NCBI GenBank assembly: GCA_937969125.1
Contig: CALBVA010000130.1
Coordinates: forward strand, 1-16,359
DNA: 16,359 nucleotides
From: an uncultured Verrucomicrobiales bacterium
GTDB taxonomy: Bacteria; Verrucomicrobiota; Verrucomicrobiia; Verrucomicrobiales; Akkermansiaceae
Direction of reading: 5' to 3'
Each line of letters opens with the position of its first letter. Within the stretch, counting starts at the first letter, position 1. The position numbers and the translations under genes were made by a program. The notes beneath the pieces were generated by a model that was not told the origin of the DNA, made no database searches, and saw only the letters and a program-made list of their open reading frames with translations. Positions 6,784 through 14,171 of this stretch are shown piece by piece.

Positions 6784-8634
6784 CTACTTCCCCTTAACTG
6801 CGATTGGTAATCTCAACAGCGCGGACCGAACCAGGAGCGATTCGATACCCTTCAGCTTAAAATTAGTGAGCTCTTGATTGCTTTCTTCCTGATTTTTCTC
6901 TTTGAGTTCTTGGCTCCGAAGTTGATGACGTTTCAATAAGGCTTCTTTGACACCTGCATCGAAGATCGCTTCGGCGTAGTTCAAAACTCGGTCATTGATC
7001 ATCTCCGGCCATTGAAGATCTTTGAGACACCTCTCTCGCCACGCGGGATTTTTTTGTTCTTCCAGATAGAAATACACCATCTGAGCGGCTCCATACCCGG
7101 CATACTTCTGCTCCGCCTGTAATGCCGCCGTCTTCTCCAGCTTTTGGAGAGAATCAGCCTCACCCATCCAGAGACGTGTCATCTCTTTGAAAAATGGATC
7201 TTTCCAAGGCTGAGCCAAACTCTCCTTCAATTGGGCTTGGTAGCGGCCTTCGGATAACGCGAAGGCTTTTGAGAGATATTGAAGTGGATAGGAAAACATG
7301 TCCTCTTTTGCCGCTTCCTGCCAAGTCAACTTCTGTAACTCTTTTAAGGCGATCTCGACTGCGGCCACGGCCTCTTCCTCGCTCCCTTTCGTAATCACCG
7401 TTAATGCGGCCCTGAGACGTCCCTCCGGGGTGTTTGCTTCTTCCGCGAAGGGGCCTAGCTGAGCGTCGCTCCGCAAGACGGAGCCAAGAATATTCAAGTT
7501 TCGTTCTTGATTGATCTCAGTGCGAACAGCCTCCGGAACGTCTCCTTTGCCGATCTCTTCGAGAAGAGCCGTCCGCCATTCCCTCCACTTTTCATCAGAT
7601 GTAAGAATGTTTGTGGTCAAATTACGCGGAAGCGTTTCAGCGAGCGCGAGCAGACTTCCCACGTCCTTTTTCAAGAGCTTCCAGAGTTTCTCCGAGGCTT
7701 CTGGATCCGCTCCGACACTGCGCCGAGTCAACTCCTCAAGAGCCCATCGATGCTTCAGGAAGAGATCGCGGTTCTCATTACCCTCTTCGCCTTCCTCCTC
7801 GAGGCCGAGGTCATCCCGAAACGGATTTGGAAGAGGAGTCTTGATATCGCTGATGAGTTCCTGAAGTCTGGCCTGCTGAAATCTGAGGCGGAGAAACTGC
7901 TCTTTCGTCCAGGTTACCAAGGGTTCCAGTTCGTCTCTCTGCTCGCCGGTCATCTCCGAGAAGCTCTTTTCAAGCGCGGCAAAACCTTTAGAGGCTTTAT
8001 TAAACTCCTTCCCTTTTCGCAAAAATTCGGCATGGAGGTAGCGATACTGATAACGGGACTCCTTCGAAATCGCTTCGTCGTCAACTGCCGCCCGAAAGAG
8101 CCTGAGGAGCTCGACGCGATAGACTTCACGGAGTTCGGAAAATGGCGAGGCCTCCTCCTGACATTTCGAGAACATCTTCATGGTCATCGCAATCCGTTCT
8201 TCGATCGAGAGAGGACTTCCCAGGGTTCTGACCCACCATAGTTTTCTCAGTTCCAGAAATGCGTCTGGATCTTCGAAGCTTTTGATCTCTTCGAGGAACC
8301 GCCCTTCTCCAGGGGTGAGGAGAATCTTGAGACTTCCGCTACCAAGCTTCGCCCGGAGTTTGGCAACTTGATCTTTGTCCTCAATCTTCCAGTCGTTTTT
8401 ATGAGAAACGAAAAGATCCCAAGGACAAATTCTCGGACCCGAGAAAGCAAAAATCGGCGAATCCAAAAAGTCGCGAGACGGCTCTCCGAAGTTAGAGAAG
8501 CTTCGGAGAACGACATAGTGAGAGTTTTTCTGACAGATCGGGCATTCATCGCATTCAAGTCCAACCGAAGTCGCGTTTAAAAAAAGGGTGCTCAAGAACA
8601 GAGCCATGGCAGTGAAGGTCGAATTTTTCATCAT
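6784..8634 (-). CDS. Large secreted alpha-helical protein with N-terminal cysteine motif, function unknown
   Basis: A 616-residue protein I cannot assign with confidence. Residues 1 to about 24 form a signal peptide (ALFLSTLFLNATSVG). The mature N-terminus carries LECDECPICQ (Cys28, 31, 34), and a fourth cysteine follows in RICPWDLF (Cys70). This spacing suggests a structural zinc site or disulphides. The arrangement CPxC, then SRDF, then ICPWD, then a helical repeat region vaguely recalls DUF2225-type proteins, but this is only a resemblance. The rest is highly charged and helical, with TPR-like pieces such as RYLHAEFLRKGKEFNKASKG, suggesting a periplasmic alpha-solenoid scaffold. It lies downstream of pnp on the same strand, but the pnp terminator separates them, so it probably has its own promoter in 8635-8755. 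The start is the first of two adjacent ATGs; no clear ribosome-binding site is present. Confidence 0.75.
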   Translation of the reverse strand: MMKNSTFTAMALFLSTLFLNATSVGLECDECPICQKNSHYVVLRSFSNFGEPSRDFLDSPIFAFSGPRICPWDLFVSHKNDWKIEDKDQVAKLRAKLGSGSLKILLTPGEGRFLEEIKSFEDPDAFLELRKLWWVRTLGSPLSIEERIAMTMKMFSKCQEEASPFSELREVYRVELLRLFRAAVDDEAISKESRYQYRYLHAEFLRKGKEFNKASKGFAALEKSFSEMTGEQRDELEPLVTWTKEQFLRLRFQQARLQELISDIKTPLPNPFRDDLGLEEEGEEGNENRDLFLKHRWALEELTRRSVGADPEASEKLWKLLKKDVGSLLALAETLPRNLTTNILTSDEKWREWRTALLEEIGKGDVPEAVRTEINQERNLNILGSVLRSDAQLGPFAEEANTPEGRLRAALTVITKGSEEEAVAAVEIALKELQKLTWQEAAKEDMFSYPLQYLSKAFALSEGRYQAQLKESLAQPWKDPFFKEMTRLWMGEADSLQKLEKTAALQAEQKYAGYGAAQMVYFYLEEQKNPAWRERCLKDLQWPEMINDRVLNYAEAIFDAGVKEALLKRHQLRSQELKEKNQEESNQELTNFKLKGIESLLVRSALLRLPIAVKGK

Positions 8635-8755
8635 TCTGAGAGAAGCCTAATCCTCAAGGGAGATTGTGACACGTTTTATTGATACAGGACGCTATCGCGC
8701 ATCACCTCGTCAAGATCAGGGGATTTACACAACCGAGACGGATCGTGCCATTGAC

Positions 8756-8788
8756 GAAAAAGCCCCGACTGCTTTCACAGGCGGGGCT
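8756..8788 (-). terminator. Intrinsic terminator of pnp
   Basis: Read on the minus strand, AGCCCCG and CGGGGCT (plus 8782-8788 and 8761-8767) form a 7-bp GC-rich stem with a 14-base loop, followed directly by a run of Ts (plus AAAAA at 8756-8760). It lies 25 bases after the pnp stop and fits a rho-independent terminator. Confidence 0.8.
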
Positions 8789-8813
8789 CTGAAGTTTTAT
8801 GAGTCAGGCTGAC

Positions 8814-10988
8814 TTAGCCGAAGGTGACGACTTCCTCCTCAGAGGGTGGGACATCGTCGTCGGAAGGAGCAGGAGCGCCTCCGTTGCCTTCTTTGAGGGC
8901 GGCTTTGCGGGACATCTTGATGCGGCCTTTGTCATCGATGCCGATGCACTTGGCGGTGATGACATCACCTTTCTTGCAGACGTCTTCGACTTGATTGACG
9001 CGGCCTTCTTCGAGCTCGGAGATGTGGACGAGTCCGTCCTTACCAGGAAGCACTTCCATGAAGGCTCCGAAGGTGGTGACATTCATCACTTTTCCGGTGT
9101 AGGTCTTACCGATTTCCACTTCGGCGAACATCATGTCGATCATGTCCTTGGCAGCATTGAGGCCTTCCATCTTGGAGGCGTAGATGTGCACGGTGCCGTC
9201 GTCCTCGATGTTGATCTCAGCGCCAGACTCGGCCTGGATGGCCTTGATGTTCTTGCCGCCAGGTCCGATGAGCTCACCGATGCGGTCAGCAGGGATCTTG
9301 ACGGTTTCGATGCGAGGTGCGTGCTCGGAGAGCTCGCCAGGTCCGGTGATGGACTCAGCCATTTTCGCGAGGACATCACCACGGCCTTGGATGGCGAGGT
9401 CGATGCCTTCTTCGAGGATGGAAAGCGGGATGCCGGGGAGCTTGAGGTCAAGCTGGTATCCGGTGACACCTTCGCTGGTTCCACAAAGCTTGAAGTCCAT
9501 GTCGCCGTAGAAGTCCTCGGAGCCGATGATGTCGAGAATGACAACGTGCTTGGTCATGTTTCCATCAGCGTCCTGCTCAGTGACGAGGCCGGTGGAGATA
9601 CCAGCAACGGGGCGGATCATGGGGACACCAGCGTCAAGGAGAGCCATGGTGCCGGCACAGACGGTCGCCATCGAGGTGGAACCATTGGACTCCATGACCT
9701 CGGAGGAGATGCGCATGGAGTATGGGAAGTCCTCGGTACTCGGAAGCATGGGCGCTATGGAGCGCTCAGCAAGGGCACCGTGACCAATTTCACGACGATT
9801 CATGCCGCCGAAGCGGCCGGTCTCACCAACGGAGAATGGTGGGAAGTTGTAGTGAAGGAAGAAGTTCTTGGAGTCTTCACCACCAGCGTAGTTATCGACG
9901 TAGAGCTTTTCGTCCGCAGGTGCGAGGGTGCAGATGCCGAGGGCCTGAGTCTCACCACGGGAGAAGATCGCGGAGCCGTGCACACGTGGTAGGGTGCCGA
10001 TTTCTCCATAGAGTGTGCGGAGGTCGCGGAGGCCACGACCGTCAGCACGCACGCCCTTTTCCATGATGGAAACGCGGAAGGCTTTCTTCTGAATGTATTC
10101 GAAGACCTGCTCGATTTCGAACTCGGTTGTTTCGGGGAATTTTTCCTTAATGGCAGCTTCGACTTCGTCGCGAAGTGCGCCGACTTTCTTACCACGCTCG
10201 ACTTTGGAAGCGGCGTAGATGGCGTCCTCGATACGGTCACCAGCAACGGCGTATCCGATTTCAAGGAGGTCCTCTTTGGCAACGGTGACGGTGTATTCGC
10301 GCTTCTCTTTACCAGCGAGTTTAACGAGTTCTTCCTGAGCTTCGACGATGACCTTGACGGCATCTTGGGCGAAGTGGAGGGCTTTTTTGAACTCAGCATC
10401 AGGGATCTCATCGGCAGCACCTTCGATCATGATGACGTCGGTCTTGTTACCGACGTAGATGAGGTCGAGATCAGAATCTTCACGCTGCTCGAAGGTGGGG
10501 TTGATGACGAATTGTCCGTCAATCCGGCCAACGCGGACGGCACCGATGGGGCCGGCGAAGGGGATGTCAGAGATCGCGAGTGCGGCGGAAGCACCGTTCA
10601 TGGCGAGGACGTCGGCGTCATTGACCTGATCAGCACTCAGGAGAAGGGCGATGATCTGGGTGTCGTAGAGATAGCCTTTCGGGAAAAGCGGACGCAGCGG
10701 ACGGTCAGTCATGCGGCAGGTGAGAATCTCTTTTTCGGTCGGGCGACCTTCGCGCTTGAAGTATCCGCCGGGGAAAGTGCCGGCTGCGGAAGCGCGCTCC
10801 TTGTATTCCACGGAGAGTGGGAACCAGGTTTGTCCTTCGCGGATCTTGGTTTGGGAAACAGCGGAGACCATAACGATGGTTTCACCCATCTGGACTGTGA
10901 CTGCTCCATCGGCCAGCTTGGCCAGTTTTCCGGTTTCGATAACCAGAGGGCTCGGGCCAACGTTGGCCGTTACATTTTGTATACTCAT
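8814..10988 (-). CDS. pnp: Polyribonucleotide nucleotidyltransferase (PNPase)
   Basis: A 724-residue PNPase, which degrades RNA 3' to 5' with phosphate to release NDPs and can run in reverse to add tails; it works as a cytoplasmic homotrimer. Order: first RNase PH domain (about 10-140), helical linker, second RNase PH domain (about 310-540), KH domain (about 555-615) and S1 domain (about 626-696). The FPGGYFKREGRPTEKEILT block is at 72-90. The catalytic segment IIGSEDFYGDMDFK (487-500) keeps D492, D498 and K500, equivalent to the E. coli D486/D492/K494 set; the usual GDED is GSED here, a non-catalytic change. The KH GxxG loop is GPGG (575-578), and the S1 core is TTFGAFMEVLPGKDGLVHIS (638-657). 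The tail is short and acidic. It follows rpsO on the same strand after a terminator, the widely conserved rpsO-pnp order. An A-rich stretch precedes the ATG rather than a strong Shine-Dalgarno sequence. Confidence 0.99.
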   Translation of the reverse strand: MSIQNVTANVGPSPLVIETGKLAKLADGAVTVQMGETIVMVSAVSQTKIREGQTWFPLSVEYKERASAAGTFPGGYFKREGRPTEKEILTCRMTDRPLRPLFPKGYLYDTQIIALLLSADQVNDADVLAMNGASAALAISDIPFAGPIGAVRVGRIDGQFVINPTFEQREDSDLDLIYVGNKTDVIMIEGAADEIPDAEFKKALHFAQDAVKVIVEAQEELVKLAGKEKREYTVTVAKEDLLEIGYAVAGDRIEDAIYAASKVERGKKVGALRDEVEAAIKEKFPETTEFEIEQVFEYIQKKAFRVSIMEKGVRADGRGLRDLRTLYGEIGTLPRVHGSAIFSRGETQALGICTLAPADEKLYVDNYAGGEDSKNFFLHYNFPPFSVGETGRFGGMNRREIGHGALAERSIAPMLPSTEDFPYSMRISSEVMESNGSTSMATVCAGTMALLDAGVPMIRPVAGISTGLVTEQDADGNMTKHVVILDIIGSEDFYGDMDFKLCGTSEGVTGYQLDLKLPGIPLSILEEGIDLAIQGRGDVLAKMAESITGPGELSEHAPRIETVKIPADRIGELIGPGGKNIKAIQAESGAEINIEDDGTVHIYASKMEGLNAAKDMIDMMFAEVEIGKTYTGKVMNVTTFGAFMEVLPGKDGLVHISELEEGRVNQVEDVCKKGDVITAKCIGIDDKGRIKMSRKAALKEGNGGAPAPSDDDVPPSEEEVVTFG

Positions 10989-11127
10989 TGTCTTTTTTCT
11001 TGGTGAAAATCGCGGCGGGACCCTCCCGGACGATTGGTTTGGTTGAACGCTGAAAATTCTCGGTCTTAAGATTGGGTGGGATTAATCAGCGCGATGAAGC
11101 CACCGGAAGCGGCGGCATTCAGAAAGC

Positions 11128-11159
11128 AAAAAGGCCACAGTGGGATTTCCACCGTGGCC
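11128..11159 (-). terminator. Intrinsic terminator between rpsO and pnp
   Basis: On the minus strand an 11-bp stem, GGCCACGGTGG against CCACTGTGGCC (one G-U pair, 5-base loop), is followed by TTTTT. It starts 14 bases after the rpsO stop and about 140 bases before pnp. In E. coli a terminator in the same place is partly read through, so pnp gets both shared and separate transcripts; the same is inferred here. Confidence 0.85.
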
Positions 11160-11173
11160 AGTTTGCAAAGTCG

Positions 11174-11434
11174 TTACTTGCGCAAGTCGAGCGCTTTAAT
11201 GACCGCCTTGTAGCGGTCCTCGTTCTTGCCCTTAAGGTAATCAAGAAGCTTACGGCGGCGTGCGACAAGGCGGAGAAGTCCGCGGCGTGAAGCAAAGTCC
11301 TTCTTGTGATCCTTCATGTGATCAGTGAGGTGCTTGATGCGCTGGGTCATCAGTGCGACCTGAAAGTCGGCACTGCCTGTATCGTTGTCGCTTTGTTTGA
11401 AGTCAGCGAGGTTGATTCCGTAGTCGTTGGTCAT
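11174..11434 (-). CDS. rpsO: 30S ribosomal protein S15
   Basis: An 86-residue S15, which binds the central domain of 16S rRNA (helices 20-22) early in small-subunit assembly and helps form a bridge to the large subunit. The family signature is clear: TGSADFQVALMTQRIKHLTDHM, then KDFASRRGLLRLVARRRKLLDYL. The length is near the usual 88-89 residues, and four helices are expected. It is followed by a terminator and then pnp. The ATG at 11432-11434 has no Shine-Dalgarno sequence. The leader upstream folds into two small hairpins, which fits the common habit of S15 binding its own mRNA, but that is an inference. Confidence 0.98.
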   Translation of the reverse strand: MTNDYGINLADFKQSDNDTGSADFQVALMTQRIKHLTDHMKDHKKDFASRRGLLRLVARRRKLLDYLKGKNEDRYKAVIKALDLRK

Positions 11435-11464
11435 TGGTGTCTAATGGTAATCGGGATGGGCCGA

Positions 11465-11499
11465 GCCGCGGGAATCGCAGCCAAACCGTCCTTCGGACG
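11465..11499 (-). promoter_or_regulatory. rpsO leader with two adjacent stem-loops
   Basis: On the minus strand, CGTCC-GAA-GGACG (plus 11487-11499) is followed by GCTGCG-ATTCC-CGCGGC (plus 11465-11481, one U-G pair), ending about 30 bases before the rpsO start. A G-U pair next to G-C pairs is a type of element S15 is known to recognise. Autoregulation by S15 is possible but unproven. Confidence 0.35.
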
Positions 11500-11504
11500 T
11501 GCGG

Positions 11505-11533
11505 GGGATAGGGTGGAACTGGGAATAACTCAA
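11505..11533 (-). promoter_or_regulatory. Weak candidate promoter for rpsO
   Basis: On the minus strand TTGAGT (plus 11528-11533) and TATCCC (plus 11505-11510) are separated by 17 bases, about 70 bases upstream of the rpsO start. The -35 is fair and the -10 poor. The rest of 11435-11703 holds no gene I can support. Confidence 0.25.
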
Positions 11534-11703
11534 CCTTTTTCGGAGGGAAAACTATTTAAGACATCGCAGTGGCAGTATCTGGGCAGGTGCGCAGGATTTT
11601 CTGATCGCGTGTGTAGCGCTTCAGTCCGCTTGAGCGAGCGAGCCAGATGAGGAGCGGGTGACTGATGAGAGCCCAAGAGAAACCGGCAAGGTCAATCGCC
11701 ACC

Positions 11704-12525
11704 TCACTCCACGATCACCTTTGTGGGATCCCAGGTGACCTTGGGATAATGGAGATCCATCCCATCCAAAGCATGCGTAATGATCTGGGAGACGCACATA
11801 TTACGATACCACTTATAATCGGAAGGAATGACGAACCACGGAGCCGTAGGGGTACTGGTCCGCTGCAACACGTCGCCATAAGCGATCATGAATTGATCCC
11901 AATTCGCCCGATCCGTGACGTCATCCGGATGGAACTTCCAGTGCTTCTCCGGTCGGTCGAGGCGGGATTGCAATCGCCGCTTTTGCTCATCCTTCGAGAT
12001 GTTCAGAAAAAACTTCAGAATGGTGGTTCCTTCATCGGCGAGCATTTGCTCGAAGTCCACGATGTGCCTGTAGCGCTTCTCCCACACTTCCTGCGGAGCG
12101 AGTTTTTTCACTCTCACCGCCACAATGTCCTCGTAGTGGGAGCGATTAAAAACGGCAATCTCGCCCTTGGCCGGCACCACCTGATGAATCCTCCAGAGAA
12201 AATCGTGTGCGAGCTCCTTTGTTGAGGGGGCCTTGAACGAGGTTACCCGCACACCCTGGGGATCGACCCGTGAAAAGACCTTCCTTACGCAGCCGTCCTT
12301 TCCCCCCGTATCCATCGCCTGGATGACAATGAGGAGCTTCCGCTTCCCCTGAGCATAGAGGACCTTCTGCTGCTGGGCCAATTTCACCCGCAACTCGTTA
12401 AAGATCTGTGAGGTCACCTCTTCCGGTTCCTCCAGAATTCCGAGCGTGGTCGTTGTCTGATCATCCAGCGAAAACGCCTCTCCAGGCTGTACCAGACAAC
12501 GCTTGCGGAACTCCTCAGACAACAT
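11704..12525 (-). CDS. ppk2: Polyphosphate kinase 2, class III-like (polyP:AMP/ADP phosphotransferase)
   Basis: A 273-residue single-domain PPK2. The family moves phosphate from polyphosphate to nucleotides in the cytosol; class III members take both AMP and ADP to ATP. Numbering from the ATG at 12525: Walker A AMDTGGKDG at 70-78, Walker B NRSHYED at 127-133, the KRYRHIVDFEQMLADEGTTI block at 150-169, and lid RLDRPEKHWKF at 188-198. The sequence closely follows the Meiothermus/Deinococcus class III type (for example the YLWR/FLWR, VPAKGEI and APWFVIPS positions), from memory of that family. The start at 12525 is preferred over an in-frame TTG at 12546: it matches the family N-terminus and has GGGGA about 11 bases upstream. 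It diverges from the ppx-like gene and ppk1 and lies 269 bases upstream of rpsO. Class assignment needs biochemical support. Confidence 0.95.
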   Translation of the reverse strand: MLSEEFRKRCLVQPGEAFSLDDQTTTTLGILEEPEEVTSQIFNELRVKLAQQQKVLYAQGKRKLLIVIQAMDTGGKDGCVRKVFSRVDPQGVRVTSFKAPSTKELAHDFLWRIHQVVPAKGEIAVFNRSHYEDIVAVRVKKLAPQEVWEKRYRHIVDFEQMLADEGTTILKFFLNISKDEQKRRLQSRLDRPEKHWKFHPDDVTDRANWDQFMIAYGDVLQRTSTPTAPWFVIPSDYKWYRNMCVSQIITHALDGMDLHYPKVTWDPTKVIVE

Positions 12526-12558
12526 GGCTTTAGCATTCCCCGACAAAAAATTCTGGCA

Positions 12559-12609
12559 ATGACAAAGGTCATAATTTCCCGGTTGCGGAATGACTTCTGC
12601 TAGCAGTCA
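12559..12609. promoter_or_regulatory. Dyad-symmetric elements in the divergent ppk2 / ppx-ppk1 control region
   Basis: The 98-base gap between the two divergent starts holds ATGAC-AAAG-GTCAT (12559-12572) and a perfect 10-bp palindrome CTGCTAGCAG (12597-12606). A further ATGAC lies at 12590-12594. These resemble operator sites for dimeric regulators. Exact promoters are not clear; CATAAT at 12571-12576-like sequence could be a -10 but lacks a good -35. No match to a standard Pho box (11-bp spaced TGTCAT repeats) was found. Confidence 0.35.
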
Positions 12610-12623
12610 ATACACTCAAGCCC

Positions 12624-14156
12624 ATGCCCGAAGAATCCGCCCCCACCTTCAGCGCCGCCGTTCACATCGGAGCCAGCCATGCTTCCATGATCGTCATCGC
12701 AATCCTCCCCGATGGAACAGAGGAGATGGTGGAATTCCTGGAAAAAAACATCCCTCTCGGCCGGGATATCTTCCGCTACGGCCACATCCTCTCCTCCACG
12801 ATCGAACAAGCGGCCACCGTGATGCTGGGCTTCCAGGAATGCCTCACCGAGCTGCAACTCTCCGGAATCCCCGTCCGCGCGGTCACTACCAATACCCTGA
12901 CCGAAGCCTCGAATGCCGAGGTCTTCCTCAACCGTCTCCAGATCTCCTCCGGCTGGCGTTTCACCCCGCTCGATGACGGCGAGATGACCAGACTCGTCTT
13001 TCTGAAAACCCGCCGCCGCCTACGAGACACCCCGTCGATGCAGAAACGCAACACCATCGTAGCGCACGTCGGCCCCGGTAACACACGCCTTCTTCTTTTC
13101 AAGGAGGGCCAAATCGTGCGTTACCAATCCTACCGGCTGGGTTCACACCGGACGTGGGAAAGATTGAACTCACCCGATCTACTGGGCGAGGCCATCATCC
13201 GCCTGATCCGCGAGCAAATCTCCGGCCTCGTGGCCCAACTTCACTACGACTTTCGCGAAGAAAAAATCGAGGACCTCGTCATGATCGGCACCGAAATCCA
13301 GATGCTCTCACCCTATCTCTCGAAGAAGGACCGCACGAAATCCCGCTATAAAATTCTGGAACAACTCACCCAGGACATCGCCGCCGTCACCGAACCGGAG
13401 CGCGTAAAGCTCTACAACCTCGATTACCAGACCGCCGGGTCAATCCTCCCCGCTTTGGTCATCAATGCCACCATTGCGGAAACCTTCGGCCTCACCTCGC
13501 TACGCGTCCCCGGATCCGATTACGAAAAAGGCCTCCTCACCGACCTCGCGCATCCTTATGCCCTGCAGGATGAATTGATCCGCCAGATGATCCACTCCGC
13601 CGAGTTCACCGCTCGGCGATACCTCGTGGATATGAAGCATGCCCGCCACGTCGCCCACCTCGCTACGCGGCTCTTTCACGAAACGCAGGAACTTCACCAA
13701 CTGGACGCGCACGATGCCCTCCTCCTCGAGATCGCGGCGCTCCTTCACGAAGTGGGAAATCACATCTCGCCGAAGGATCACGAACTCCACTCGCTCTACA
13801 TCGTGCGCTACTCGGAAATCTTCGGCCTCAATGACTTCGACCGCCTCATCGTCGCCCTCATCACCCGCTATCATCGCAAGGACTCCCCGCGCGCCAGCCA
13901 CCCATACTACTGTGATCTCGTCTCCGAGAACCGCATCCGCGTGGCCAAGCTCTCCGCCATCCTGCGAATCGCAGATGCCCTCGAACGCACCCATTCGCAG
14001 CGGGTCAAGGACCTCCGTTTCCACGTAAAAGGCACCAAAGCCTACCTCACCCTGGAAGGCCTGCTTGATGCCACCGCCGAGCGACTCGCCCTTCCAGGAA
14101 AGGCTGATCTCTTCGAAGACCTCTACGGCCTCAACCTCGTCCTGACTGAGTCATAA
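12624..14156 (+). CDS. Ppx/GppA-family exopolyphosphatase-like protein with degenerate active site
   Basis: A 510-residue protein with the full E. coli Ppx-like layout: an actin-like ASKHA phosphatase region (about 10-300), then an HD-like C-terminal domain (about 335-460), then a small tail domain. The HD-like part is well preserved (AALLHEVGNHIS at 371-382, HELHSLYIV at 386-394, LITRYHRK at 412-419) and has HE where true HD enzymes have HD, as in E. coli Ppx. The N-terminal phosphate motifs are altered: the usual DLGSNS is HIGASH (14-19), and the usual DIGGGSTE is HVGPGNTR (148-155), so an aspartate and a glutamate normally linked to metal and phosphate binding are H and R. The glutamate of the EEA motif may survive as E120 (DDGEMTRL). 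Either it hydrolyses polyphosphate or (p)ppGpp differently, or it is a non-catalytic sensor. It sits 15 bases before ppk1, clearly one operon. Confidence 0.85.
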   Translation: MPEESAPTFSAAVHIGASHASMIVIAILPDGTEEMVEFLEKNIPLGRDIFRYGHILSSTIEQAATVMLGFQECLTELQLSGIPVRAVTTNTLTEASNAEVFLNRLQISSGWRFTPLDDGEMTRLVFLKTRRRLRDTPSMQKRNTIVAHVGPGNTRLLLFKEGQIVRYQSYRLGSHRTWERLNSPDLLGEAIIRLIREQISGLVAQLHYDFREEKIEDLVMIGTEIQMLSPYLSKKDRTKSRYKILEQLTQDIAAVTEPERVKLYNLDYQTAGSILPALVINATIAETFGLTSLRVPGSDYEKGLLTDLAHPYALQDELIRQMIHSAEFTARRYLVDMKHARHVAHLATRLFHETQELHQLDAHDALLLEIAALLHEVGNHISPKDHELHSLYIVRYSEIFGLNDFDRLIVALITRYHRKDSPRASHPYYCDLVSENRIRVAKLSAILRIADALERTHSQRVKDLRFHVKGTKAYLTLEGLLDATAERLALPGKADLFEDLYGLNLVLTES

Positions 14157-14171
14157 ATCTCTCCTTCGTCC

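Noticed and set aside
8799..9992. Plus-strand open frame of 397 codons
   Set aside because: It lies wholly antisense to pnp, is rich in D, G, V and H as expected from the complement of pnp codons, and shows no family motif.
12550..12580. Pho box upstream of ppk2 or the ppx-like gene
   Set aside because: TGTCAT-like and TGTCGG-like pieces on the minus strand are 19 bases apart, not the 11 of a Pho box, and no second proper repeat is seen.
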